Source: Anaerolineae bacterium
Lineage (GTDB): Bacteria; Chloroflexota; Anaerolineae; Aggregatilineales; UBA2796
Reading direction: 5' to 3'
Length of the DNA: 64,000 nucleotides
Assembly: GCA_019637615.1 (NCBI GenBank)
Contig: JAHBVJ010000021.1
Coordinates: 1 to 64,000 of the forward strand
Positions 18,674 to 27,335 of this stretch are shown here, in pieces. The position numbers and the translations under genes are program-made. The notes beneath the pieces are model-generated. The model made no database searches. It was not told where the DNA came from and saw nothing but the letters and a program-made list of their open reading frames with translations. The first letter of the stretch is position 1. Every line of letters starts with the position of its first letter.

Positions 18674-19084
18674 CTACATAGTGTCTAGGTCGCGCCATTG
18701 GGGGCAGTATTTACGCAGCAGGCGGCTGACATGCCCCGGATGATAGGCAACCCCAAAAACCACCTCAAGCATCCGGGCGACACGTTTGGTTGTCCAGCCG
18801 TCATTTGCGAAGCCATACGACTGTGCCCCGCGTGCCAGCAGCATTGGCAATTGTGTAAATTGTGATTCCGTCAAGGCGGCGCGTCGCCCCGGTGCGGGTT
18901 GACGGCGTAGTGCTTCTAGTCCACCTTCGCGGACTTTCTTGAGCCACTGACTGACCGCGCCCTGCGTAACCCCTAACGCTGACGCGATCTGATCTTGTGA
19001 CCAGCCTTGTTGGCGAAGTTCCCATGCACGTATCCGGCGGCGTTCACGCCAATCGTTGTCCTGAACAGCCTGTGATGTTGACAT
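18674..19084 (-). pseudogene. IS630-family transposase N-terminal remnant
   Basis: The 136 residues hold the N-terminal winged helix-turn-helix of IS630/Tc1-like transposases (helix with GWSQDQIASALGVTQGAVSQWL, then EGGLEALRR and GWTTKRVARMLEVVFGV). The frame ends shortly after the VSRLLRKY block, where the DDE catalytic domain should begin. The next about 190 bases do not continue it in any frame that I can recognise, and no terminal repeats or target duplication were found. It is most likely a decayed insertion; a solo HTH protein is possible. Confidence 0.7.
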
Positions 19085-19200
19085 TAGGCATTTCACCAAT
19101 GCATCGCTGCGGATGTTATTAGCAATCTATGCGGCGACGTAGAATTATCAGCAGTATAATGAGTCATCAATTCAGCGTCAGCCAACATCAGTTATCACAT

Positions 19201-19242
19201 CGGTTCACATCGGTTCACATCTCTGCATACTTTGCATACTTT
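19201..19242 (+). repeat. Two short tandem duplications upstream of the STAND gene
   Basis: CGGTTCACAT occurs twice in tandem (19201-19220), followed by GCATACTTT twice in tandem (19225-19242), ending 25 bases before the STAND start. They could be slippage products or regulator half-sites. Confidence 0.6.
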
Positions 19243-19267
19243 GCCGAACCATTGAAAGAGACGTTCT

Positions 19268-22200
19268 TTGAAGCGATCCGAATATCAAGCACACGACTAC
19301 ACGTTTGGTCAGCTTATGTTGACTTTGCGCACGAATATCGGATTGACACAAGCTGGCTTGGCGGATGCGCTATCAGTCTCGCGCCGCGCGGTAGCCGACT
19401 GGGAGGGTGGCGCGAAGTATCCCAACGTGGAGCATTTGAAGCACTTCATCGCGCTTGCCGTCCAACAGCAGGCTTTTGCCGTCGGGCGTGAAGCGGAAGA
19501 AATCCGCACGCTGTGGAAATTGGCTCGGCAGAAAGTGCTGCTTGATGAGGGCTGGCTGACCAGTTTGTTAGGCGGTTCGCCATCAGCAGCGCCGCCCGCC
19601 GTCCCTGACCGGATGGTGCCTCCAACCGCGTTCGATCAACAACGCGTACGCGGAAGCCCGCGCAGCGCAGCGGGTTCGGTAGCGGGCTTGCCCTTTCAAC
19701 TCACCCCTTTCATCGGTCGCGACGACGAACTCGATGAAATCGACATGATCCTCGGTGTGCCGGGGTGCCGTCTGCTGACGCTGCATGGATCGGGCGGGGC
19801 GGGCAAAACGCGGTTGGCAGCAGAAGTCGCCGCGCGGCAAGCCAACCAGTTTAGCGATGGGGTGGTCTTCGTCGCGCTGGATTCCGTCAATCTTCCTAGC
19901 CAGATCGTGTCCGCCATTGCGGACTGCCTCGATCTCTCCTTCAGCGGGCAGGCCAATCCCGCCACCAGTTTGCTCAACTATCTTCGTGATCGCCATATGC
20001 TGCTGATCCTCGATAATTTCGAGCATCTCTTGGAAGGGGCGGATCTGATCAACGGCATCCTGCAAACTGCGCCGCGCGTCACCATCCTGATCACCTCGCG
20101 CGAGCAGCTGCATCTTCAAGCGGAATGGCTGTTTGAAGTCCCCGGCCTGCGCTTCCCGCCCATCGAGATGGCGGATCAGGCGGCGCTGCCCAGTCAATTG
20201 GAACTGAACGACTACGCGGCAATTCGCCTCTTTGTGCAGCGTTCCATGCAGGTGCAGCCGAGCTTCACACCGTCGCAAGCGAATCTGATGTCGATCATTC
20301 GTATCTGCCAGTACGTGGCGGGGATGCCGCTTGGTATCGAGTTAGCCGCCGCCAGTATGCGAACGCTGCCGCTGGCGGAGATCGAGCGGCAAATCGGCTC
20401 GACGTTGGACGTGCTCTCCACCACCTTGCGCGATGTGCCGATGCGCCATCGCAGTATGCGCGCGGTGTTCGACCATTCGTGGCACTTGTTGAGTGAGGCG
20501 GAGCGTACGCTGCTCGGTCGGTTAGCTGTTTTTCGGGGCGGCTGCACATTGGAAGCCGCATCGCGCATCGCTGGCGCGGCCTTGGCTACCCTTCAATCGT
20601 TGGTAGATAAATCGTTGGTACAACATGCCAGTGCCGAGATACGATCCAGCGATGCCCGCACGGTCTTGAATGCCACACCCGAAGCCCGCTATTCGCTGCT
20701 GGAATCGACTCGCCAATATGCCTTGGAAAAGCTGACGGCGCGCGCAGAACTTGCCGATCTCAAAACTATTCACGCCAACTATTATGTGGCTTTGGCATTG
20801 AACGCCGCCAAGCAGTGGAACTCTGCCGCCGTTGATCGCGCCATTGCCCAGATCGACCGCGAATACAACAACATCCGCGCCGCGCTCCAATGGGCACGCG
20901 ATGGTGGCAATGTCACGCTTGGGTTGCAGTTGGCGGGCGCGCTGTGGCGCTTCTGGCGGCGGAATGGCTATATAAACGAGGGGCGCGCGTGGCTTGATGA
21001 GCTGCTGGCGCTGCGTGACGATGCGGCGGACGCAACAACCCTTCTTGCGCGTCGGCGTGCCATCGAAGGGGCGGCGTGGCTCGCCATCGATCAGCAAGAT
21101 TTTGAACGTGCTGCCCTGCTGTTCGAACAAACCAAAACACTTCGCCGCGCGCTCGGAGAGCCAGAAGACGACACCGCCTTGCTGGTCAACACCGCGCTGC
21201 AAGCCCGCGCGATAGGCGATTATCCACGGGCGACGGCCTTGCTGGAGGACGCGGTTATTCGTCAGCGCACCCTGCGTGAGCGCGGCTATGTCAGCGGCAA
21301 TATCGGTCTCGCGCTCTATACCTTGGCGCTCATGTTGAGAGAACAAGGGGCAGCGGCGCGGGCGACGGCGCTGTTTGAAGAGGGCATCACCCTTCACCGC
21401 CAACTTGGTGAGCGCGAAAGCATGGCGCAAGGACAATTAGGGCTGTGCGATGTCGCGCGTGATGAGGGGGATTTCGCGAAGGTGCGCATCTATGGAGAGC
21501 AGACACTGGCGGTCTTCCGCGAACTTGGCACGCAGTGGGCGGCGGGTTTTGCGCTCAATAATCTGGCCTTGGCTGATTTGGAAGCCGGTGAACTGACATC
21601 AGCCTTAACCCGCATCAACGAGAGCATCGCGATGTTCCACGGCATCCACAGTGAGGCGTCGCTTGCCGAGGCTCTGATCACGCGTGGACGCATACTACTG
21701 GCTCAGGCGGAAGTGGATTCCGCGCGGGATGCGTACATGCAAGCGCTGCGGCTGGCGTGGACGGTCGGCCCGCGCCTGATGGCGGCCTATGCGCTGGAAG
21801 GGATTGCGGCGGTCATGCTGGAATCGTCAGACGCGGAACCCGCCGTCTGGTTGCTAGGGGCGGCGGCGACACTGCGCGCGCAGATGGGCACGCCTCTGCC
21901 GCCCGTCGGACGCCCACCGCTCGATCAGATGGTAGCCGCTGCTCAATCCGCTCTTGGTGTGGAACTATTTACCAATCTATGGGCATCCGCCATCGACACC
22001 TCCCCCGATCAAGTGGTCGATTCGCTGCTTGGAGCCGCGCCTAGCAGCCCGCCCACCTTCACCGCGTTAAAATTATCCGAGTCAACACCGCCCCCGCCAG
22101 TGTCGATCACCTCGGCATCAGGCACCCGCTTGGAATGGGGCGACGCGATCACCGTTCCGGCGCTTTACGGGCGCGACTGGGAATTGGCCTTGCTCACCGA

Positions 22201-25200
22201 CTGGATCGTCAAAGAGCACTGCCGTGTGATCAGTGTGCTTGGCATGGGCGGCATCGGCAAATCCTCACTAGCCGTCAGTCTGATGTACAAGGTAGCCTCG
22301 GATTTCGATCTGGTGATCTGGCGTTCGCTGCGGGATGTGCCCATCTGTGACGTGCTGCTGGATGATCTGTTGCAAGTCGTCTCGCCGCCCCTGCGCAGCG
22401 AAGGCGTTATCTCGACCGAACGGCGGCTCAGTTTGCTGCTGGATCATATGCGCAATAACCGTATCTTGCTTGTCTTCGATAATGTCGAATCGGCGCTGGA
22501 AGAAGGCGAAAATATCGGGCGTGTCCGTGCTGGCTTCGAAGGCTTCGGGCGCTTCCTGCGTCTGAGCGCCGAAACCAAGCATGAGAGTTGTGTGCTGCTC
22601 ACCAGCCGCGATAAACCCACCGATCTCCTTGCCCATGAAGGCAGCCGCGCGCCTGTACGTGCCTTGCGCCTCGCCCGCTTGGATGCGGACGCTTGCCTCA
22701 CCTTGTTGGCAGAAAAGGAACTCGTGGGCAGCCACGATGACCAGTTACGCCTGATCGAAATTTACGCGGGCAATCCGTTAGCGCTGAAAATCGTTGCGCA
22801 AACCATCGTTGATCTGTTCGCAGGCGAGATCGCGCCATTCGTGGCACAGGGCGAGGTCGTTTTCGGCGGCATCCGCGAACTGCTGGCGGAACAGTTCAAC
22901 CGTCTCTCCGCGATCGAGCAGCGTGTACTGTTGTGGCTGGCGATCATGCGCGATTTCTGCACCATCGATGAACTGTTGGCGGCGCAAGTCACGCCCGTAC
23001 CGCGCGCCAGACTGCTAGAAGCGGTCGAGCGCCTGCATCATTGTTCACTGCTGGAACGCGGACAAAAACAGGGCAGTTTCACACTGCAATCGGTCGTGAT
23101 GGATTACGTGACGGCACGGCTGATCGCGGAAATCAGCGGCGACATCGAACAGGGGCAACTGGCGCGCTTGCCGGAATTCGGGCTGGAAGTGGCGAACGCC
23201 CGCGAATACGTCCGGCAAACGCAAGATCGCATGATCCTGACGCCGATCTTGGCGCAGTTGCGGGCAGTCTACCCGCAGCAAACCGAGCTAGAGCATCATT
23301 TGTTAGGCTTGCTGGCGCACTTGCGTACATTGCCCAATGCCGCGCAGGGCTACGGGTCAGCCAACCTGATCGCGCTCCTACGCCTGTTGCGCGGGCATCT
23401 GCGCGGCGTCGATCTTTCGCGGTTGGTGCTGCGCGGTGCCTATCTGCAAGATGTGCAGATGCAAGCCGCCACGCTTACCAACGCGCTGATCCAGAACGCC
23501 GTCTTCACTGAAACCTTTGACGCCATCATGGGCATCGCCACCAGCGGCGATGGCACGTATTGGGCAGCCTCCAGCCGCAGCGGCGAGATTCGCATCTGGA
23601 ACGCGGGCGGTCAGCCGCTCAAGCGGGTGTGGCAGGCGCACAGCGATCTCGTGTGGTCGCTGGCCTTCAGCCCCGATAGCCGCACGCTGGTTAGCGGCTC
23701 GTTCGATGGCACCCTCAAGTTGTGGAATGTCGAAAGCGGCGCGCTGCTCTGGAAGGCCAATCATCAGGGCGAGATCGTTACGGTCGGTTTTTCGCCCGAT
23801 GGCAAGCTGATCGCCAGCGCTGGTCTGTATTCGGTGAAATTGTGGGACGTGCAGCATAACACGTATGTCCAAAGTCTGCCCCATGCGGTCGCTGTCCGTT
23901 CCATCGCGTGGAATCCCGATAAACGTCTGCTCGCCAGCGGTGATATTGAAGGCACCATCCGGCTGTGGGCGGTTAACGGCGACGAACCCGCCATCTGCAC
24001 GTTGGTCTTGTCCGGGCACACAGGCCAGATCAACGGCTTGGCCTTTAGTCCCGACGGACGCCAGTTAGCCAGCGGGTCTTGGGATCGGACGATCAAGTTG
24101 TGGGACATCGTCAGCGGGAGCCTACAGAAAACCCTGTCGCAGCACATTGATCGGTTAAACCGCATGGTTTGGAGTCCGGATGGTCAGCGCATCGCGGGCG
24201 GCGGCTTTGACAAACTGATCTGGATTTGGGATGTCACTCAGAACAGCTATCAGATCGGGTTGCAGGGGCATACGGATGCGATCACCAGTCTGGCGTTCAC
24301 ACCCGATAGCCGCACCTTGATCAGTGGCGGCGATAGCACCCTTCGCGCGTGGGATATGGCGAGTGGGCGCTGCACGCGCGTCATGCATGGCAATGCAGTC
24401 ACCATTTTTGGCGTAGATTGGAGTCCCGATAGCACGCATTTAGTGAGTAGCGGTTCAGATTTGCTCGTGAACGTCTACTCCCTGACCGATGGCTCCGCGC
24501 GCGTCCTATCAGGCCATCGCGGGCTGGTCTTTGATGTGGCGTGGAATCCGGATGGTCGGTTCGTCAGTAGTTCGTGGGATACGGATATTCGCGTGTGGAG
24601 CCTGAAGGCGGACGAGGCCGAACAGGTCTTTCAAGAACCCGATGATCCCAACAACATCTTTTACGCTCTCGCGTGGAGTCCCGATGGGCAGCGGTTAGCC
24701 AGCGCGACTTACCTTTCGCATCGCGGCGTCCTTGTGTGGGACATGTCCGGCGCGGCGGCACGTCCGCTGCTGTGGTGCAGTCCGCCGCAGCCCACCCTCG
24801 TCCGCCGTATGACATGGAGTCCCGATGGCAACTGGATAGCAGGCGGGGGCGAAAACACCAACGTCTATATCTGGGAGGCGGCTACGGGCACCTTGCGGCA
24901 TCAACTCGTGGCGCATCAGAGTGCCGTTAAGTGCGTCGCGTGGAGTCCGGTCGGCACATACTTGGCATCGGGCGCGCGTGGTGCCGATAGCGGCGAAATC
25001 ATCATCTGGGATGCCGGGCAAGGCCATGCGCTGCGCACCATTCTGGCTCATGCCGAAGTCGCTTATGCACTGGCATGGGGTGCGGATGACGATGTGCTGA
25101 TCAGCGGCGGCGATGATGGCACACTGCGGTGGTGGGATGTACGCAGCGGCGAGTGTCTATTCATGCGGCAAGGGCATCAGGGCATGGTGCAAACGCTCAA

Positions 25201-25399
25201 ACGCAGCCCCGATGGGCAGTGGTTGGCGAGTGGCGGTGTGGATGGCTCGATCATCGTGTGGGACGCAAGCAGCGGCGAACAATTGCAGACGCTGCGCCGT
25301 GACCGCCCCTATGAGCGGTTGAATATCACGGGCATACGCGGCGTGACGGAGGCACAGAAGTCAACCTTGCGTGCCTTGGGCGCAATCGAAGACGCTTAA
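19268..25399 (+). CDS. Giant double-STAND protein: HTH, NB-ARC, TPR, second NB-ARC, pentapeptide repeats, 14 WD40 repeats
   Basis: The single 2043-residue frame contains a Cro/C1-type HTH (about 13-70). The first NB-ARC ATPase has a P-loop GSGGAGKT at 174-181, a Walker B LLILDNF around 249 and sensor LITSREQ. A TPR-rich region spans about 520-860. The second NB-ARC has P-loop GMGGIGKS at 992-999, Walker B ILLVFDN around 1071 and LLTSRDK. Winged-helix and short pentapeptide-like repeats lie at about 1375-1412. Fourteen WD40 repeats (about 1416-2020) fit two seven-bladed propellers. STAND proteins act as ATP-dependent switches that oligomerise on ligand binding; the HTH suggests DNA contact. 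No effector enzyme domain is seen. The start is TTG with only a weak ribosome-binding site. The target is unknown. Confidence 0.9.
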   Translation: MKRSEYQAHDYTFGQLMLTLRTNIGLTQAGLADALSVSRRAVADWEGGAKYPNVEHLKHFIALAVQQQAFAVGREAEEIRTLWKLARQKVLLDEGWLTSLLGGSPSAAPPAVPDRMVPPTAFDQQRVRGSPRSAAGSVAGLPFQLTPFIGRDDELDEIDMILGVPGCRLLTLHGSGGAGKTRLAAEVAARQANQFSDGVVFVALDSVNLPSQIVSAIADCLDLSFSGQANPATSLLNYLRDRHMLLILDNFEHLLEGADLINGILQTAPRVTILITSREQLHLQAEWLFEVPGLRFPPIEMADQAALPSQLELNDYAAIRLFVQRSMQVQPSFTPSQANLMSIIRICQYVAGMPLGIELAAASMRTLPLAEIERQIGSTLDVLSTTLRDVPMRHRSMRAVFDHSWHLLSEAERTLLGRLAVFRGGCTLEAASRIAGAALATLQSLVDKSLVQHASAEIRSSDARTVLNATPEARYSLLESTRQYALEKLTARAELADLKTIHANYYVALALNAAKQWNSAAVDRAIAQIDREYNNIRAALQWARDGGNVTLGLQLAGALWRFWRRNGYINEGRAWLDELLALRDDAADATTLLARRRAIEGAAWLAIDQQDFERAALLFEQTKTLRRALGEPEDDTALLVNTALQARAIGDYPRATALLEDAVIRQRTLRERGYVSGNIGLALYTLALMLREQGAAARATALFEEGITLHRQLGERESMAQGQLGLCDVARDEGDFAKVRIYGEQTLAVFRELGTQWAAGFALNNLALADLEAGELTSALTRINESIAMFHGIHSEASLAEALITRGRILLAQAEVDSARDAYMQALRLAWTVGPRLMAAYALEGIAAVMLESSDAEPAVWLLGAAATLRAQMGTPLPPVGRPPLDQMVAAAQSALGVELFTNLWASAIDTSPDQVVDSLLGAAPSSPPTFTALKLSESTPPPPVSITSASGTRLEWGDAITVPALYGRDWELALLTDWIVKEHCRVISVLGMGGIGKSSLAVSLMYKVASDFDLVIWRSLRDVPICDVLLDDLLQVVSPPLRSEGVISTERRLSLLLDHMRNNRILLVFDNVESALEEGENIGRVRAGFEGFGRFLRLSAETKHESCVLLTSRDKPTDLLAHEGSRAPVRALRLARLDADACLTLLAEKELVGSHDDQLRLIEIYAGNPLALKIVAQTIVDLFAGEIAPFVAQGEVVFGGIRELLAEQFNRLSAIEQRVLLWLAIMRDFCTIDELLAAQVTPVPRARLLEAVERLHHCSLLERGQKQGSFTLQSVVMDYVTARLIAEISGDIEQGQLARLPEFGLEVANAREYVRQTQDRMILTPILAQLRAVYPQQTELEHHLLGLLAHLRTLPNAAQGYGSANLIALLRLLRGHLRGVDLSRLVLRGAYLQDVQMQAATLTNALIQNAVFTETFDAIMGIATSGDGTYWAASSRSGEIRIWNAGGQPLKRVWQAHSDLVWSLAFSPDSRTLVSGSFDGTLKLWNVESGALLWKANHQGEIVTVGFSPDGKLIASAGLYSVKLWDVQHNTYVQSLPHAVAVRSIAWNPDKRLLASGDIEGTIRLWAVNGDEPAICTLVLSGHTGQINGLAFSPDGRQLASGSWDRTIKLWDIVSGSLQKTLSQHIDRLNRMVWSPDGQRIAGGGFDKLIWIWDVTQNSYQIGLQGHTDAITSLAFTPDSRTLISGGDSTLRAWDMASGRCTRVMHGNAVTIFGVDWSPDSTHLVSSGSDLLVNVYSLTDGSARVLSGHRGLVFDVAWNPDGRFVSSSWDTDIRVWSLKADEAEQVFQEPDDPNNIFYALAWSPDGQRLASATYLSHRGVLVWDMSGAAARPLLWCSPPQPTLVRRMTWSPDGNWIAGGGENTNVYIWEAATGTLRHQLVAHQSAVKCVAWSPVGTYLASGARGADSGEIIIWDAGQGHALRTILAHAEVAYALAWGADDDVLISGGDDGTLRWWDVRSGECLFMRQGHQGMVQTLKRSPDGQWLASGGVDGSIIVWDASSGEQLQTLRRDRPYERLNITGIRGVTEAQKSTLRALGAIEDA

Positions 25400-25429
25400 C
25401 TGCCCGAAACGCCAACGGCATAGACATGC

Positions 25430-26107
25430 TCACGCGGTCTTCACGATGATGTCACCGATGATGTTCGCCGCCTCGTCGCCGCGATCCGCCGCATTCGACA
25501 TATGGCGGTAAATTTCGCGCAGTTTGAGCATATCCACCACGTGATCCACGTTTTTCGGGCCTCGGAACAGGTCAGCCACGGCCTCACGGTACACCACTTC
25601 CATCTGATTTTCGATGGACTTGGCTTTGGCGGCGTGTTCGTTGGCGACGGTCGGATGGTTCTCGATGCGCTCGATGGAAAGGTGAATTTCCTCTGCACCA
25701 TCCCGCAGCAAACTCGCCATCTGAATCAGGTAATTGTTCGGCTTGACGGATAGCACTTCCATCTCGATCGTGGTGGAATCGGCATAATCTACGATGTCAT
25801 CGATGGCGCGTGACAGCGCGAAGATGTCTTGACGGTCAATCGGCGTGATGAACGTCCGGTTCAGTTCATCGATCAAAATACGCCGGATTTCGTCGGCATC
25901 TTTTTCAAGCTGATGCATCCGGTCGGCATTCTTGTCATTCGGCTTCTTCATATAATCCAGCAAGATGTTCAGACCGGCCACCGTGATCGTAGATTGCTGC
26001 GATAACCGCTGAATGAAGCGATCCGGATGCTTTTGGAACAATTCCCTGAACCACCCGAACGGCGAGGTGTGTTGCTTGGTTGGCTTTTTCCCGTTTGCTG
26101 TAGTCAT
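25430..26107 (-). CDS. DUF47 (PhoU-like) phosphate transport regulator
   Basis: The 225-residue alpha-helical protein belongs to the DUF47/TIGR00153 group, usually encoded beside PiT transporters and thought to control them. Visible hallmarks are metal-binding helices with LEKDADEIRRIL, TPIDRQDIFALSRAIDDIVDYAD and YRHMSNAADRGDEAANIIGDI. The start codon shares a base with the stop of the transporter gene at 26107, indicating tight coupling. It converges with the STAND gene with 30 bases between the ends. Confidence 0.92.
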   Translation of the reverse strand: MTTANGKKPTKQHTSPFGWFRELFQKHPDRFIQRLSQQSTITVAGLNILLDYMKKPNDKNADRMHQLEKDADEIRRILIDELNRTFITPIDRQDIFALSRAIDDIVDYADSTTIEMEVLSVKPNNYLIQMASLLRDGAEEIHLSIERIENHPTVANEHAAKAKSIENQMEVVYREAVADLFRGPKNVDHVVDMLKLREIYRHMSNAADRGDEAANIIGDIIVKTA

Positions 26108-27138
26108 TACTTCACTCTGAGTTCACTAAGAATAAAATAGACCACGCCTGCCATCAGCGCGGTCATCGGAATGGTCAAAATCCACGTCACGAAGACGTTC
26201 TTCACAAAGCCCCAGCGCACCATCGACATGCGTTCCGCCGCGCCCGCGCCCACGATGGAAAAATTGGTCACGTGCGTCGCGCTGACGTTGCTGCCCACCA
26301 GCGAACTCGACGCGACGATCAGCGCTGCGGCGATCTCGGCGCTGAACGCGTGGATAGGTCGAATCTGGAAGAAGCGCGAACCGACGCTCTTGATCAAGCG
26401 CAGACCGCCCGCCAGATTCCCGATGGCTAGTCCGGCGGCGCAGACCGCGATCACCCACAGCGGCACGGTGAAATGTGGCAAGAATCCCGCCAGCACCAAC
26501 CCAAGCGTGATCATGCCCATCATCGCCTGTGCGTTGATGCTCCCCAGCGCCACGCCTAGCCCGAACGACGTGAACCACTGCGCCTCGTTGAAACGCCGAT
26601 TGATCCTCGGCGTCGCGTGGATCGCGATGGCGAACCAGCGCGTCACGCGCATCATCACGAACCCACCCACAAAGCCGATTGGGGCGCTCAATAACAGGCT
26701 CAACACCACTTTGAGCAGTCCCGTTGGTTGAATTGCCGAAATGCCGGAGGCCGTCACCGTCGCGCCGATCAAGCCACCGAGTACCGCGTGCGTGGAACTG
26801 GACGGAATCCGCAGCATGAATGCCAGCAGCATCCACACAATGGTGGCGATCAAGCCTGAATACAGCGCGATGGGCGGGATATGCTGGATGTTGACGACCT
26901 CAGCCCCGATCACCGTCGCCGCCGCCGCGCCGAGCAAAAACGGCCCGACGAATTGCGCCAGCGTGGACAGAAACAGCGCCCGATACACCCCGATTGCCCG
27001 TGACGCGATCATGGCAGCGATGACGCTTGGCGCGCCTGAAATTCCGGTCAGAATACTTTGGATAAAGCCTAAAATAAGAATCGGAAGGATCGGTACTAAA
27101 GTTTCCACGTATACACTGTCCGAACTCCAGCTTAACAA
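26107..27138 (-). CDS. PiT-family transporter lacking canonical ND signatures
   Basis: The 343-residue protein has about ten membrane helices and clear PiT landmarks: IPSSSTHAVLGGLIGA, NVSATHVTNFSIVGAGAAERMS and VRWGFVKNVFVTWILTIP. The two duplicated signatures that bind phosphate and cation in PiT proteins are altered. The first, normally like NGFHDTANA, reads LTGISGAPSVI. The second, normally GSNDAQK, reads GSINAQA. The transported ion is therefore uncertain, although the DUF47 partner argues for a phosphate-related role. Start candidates are TTG 27138 and GTG 27108, neither with a good ribosome-binding site. Confidence 0.85.
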   Translation of the reverse strand: MLSWSSDSVYVETLVPILPILILGFIQSILTGISGAPSVIAAMIASRAIGVYRALFLSTLAQFVGPFLLGAAAATVIGAEVVNIQHIPPIALYSGLIATIVWMLLAFMLRIPSSSTHAVLGGLIGATVTASGISAIQPTGLLKVVLSLLLSAPIGFVGGFVMMRVTRWFAIAIHATPRINRRFNEAQWFTSFGLGVALGSINAQAMMGMITLGLVLAGFLPHFTVPLWVIAVCAAGLAIGNLAGGLRLIKSVGSRFFQIRPIHAFSAEIAAALIVASSSLVGSNVSATHVTNFSIVGAGAAERMSMVRWGFVKNVFVTWILTIPMTALMAGVVYFILSELRVK

Positions 27139-27187
27139 TCTTTTTGAATGGGATGGATTAGGGATTATATATTAAGTAATTGTTAAG
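27131..27187 (-). promoter_or_regulatory. Promoter region of the PiT-like operon with flanking inverted repeat
   Basis: A perfect -10 element TATAAT is present on the minus strand at 27169-27164. It is framed by the exact inverted repeat CTTAACAAT (27131-27139) and ATTGTTAAG (27179-27187). A DNA-binding protein bridging these half-sites would cover the promoter. No clear -35 element was found. Confidence 0.4.
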
Positions 27188-27335
27188 CACCAGTCCGAAT
27201 ACCTGTCACAGTCGCGTTTTCTGAGCGGGCGCTGCAAAGTTGCGAGGTACACGGAATCATGGCACGCTTACTGCGCTTTCAGTGCAAAACAAACACACCA
27301 CTTATCTCAATGCGCAGCCCAACTCAGGAGGACGC

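Noticed and set aside
19268..25399. Assignment of the STAND protein to a named anti-phage system such as Avs
   Set aside because: No effector nuclease, protease or membrane domain and no neighbouring defence genes; the HTH points rather to regulation.
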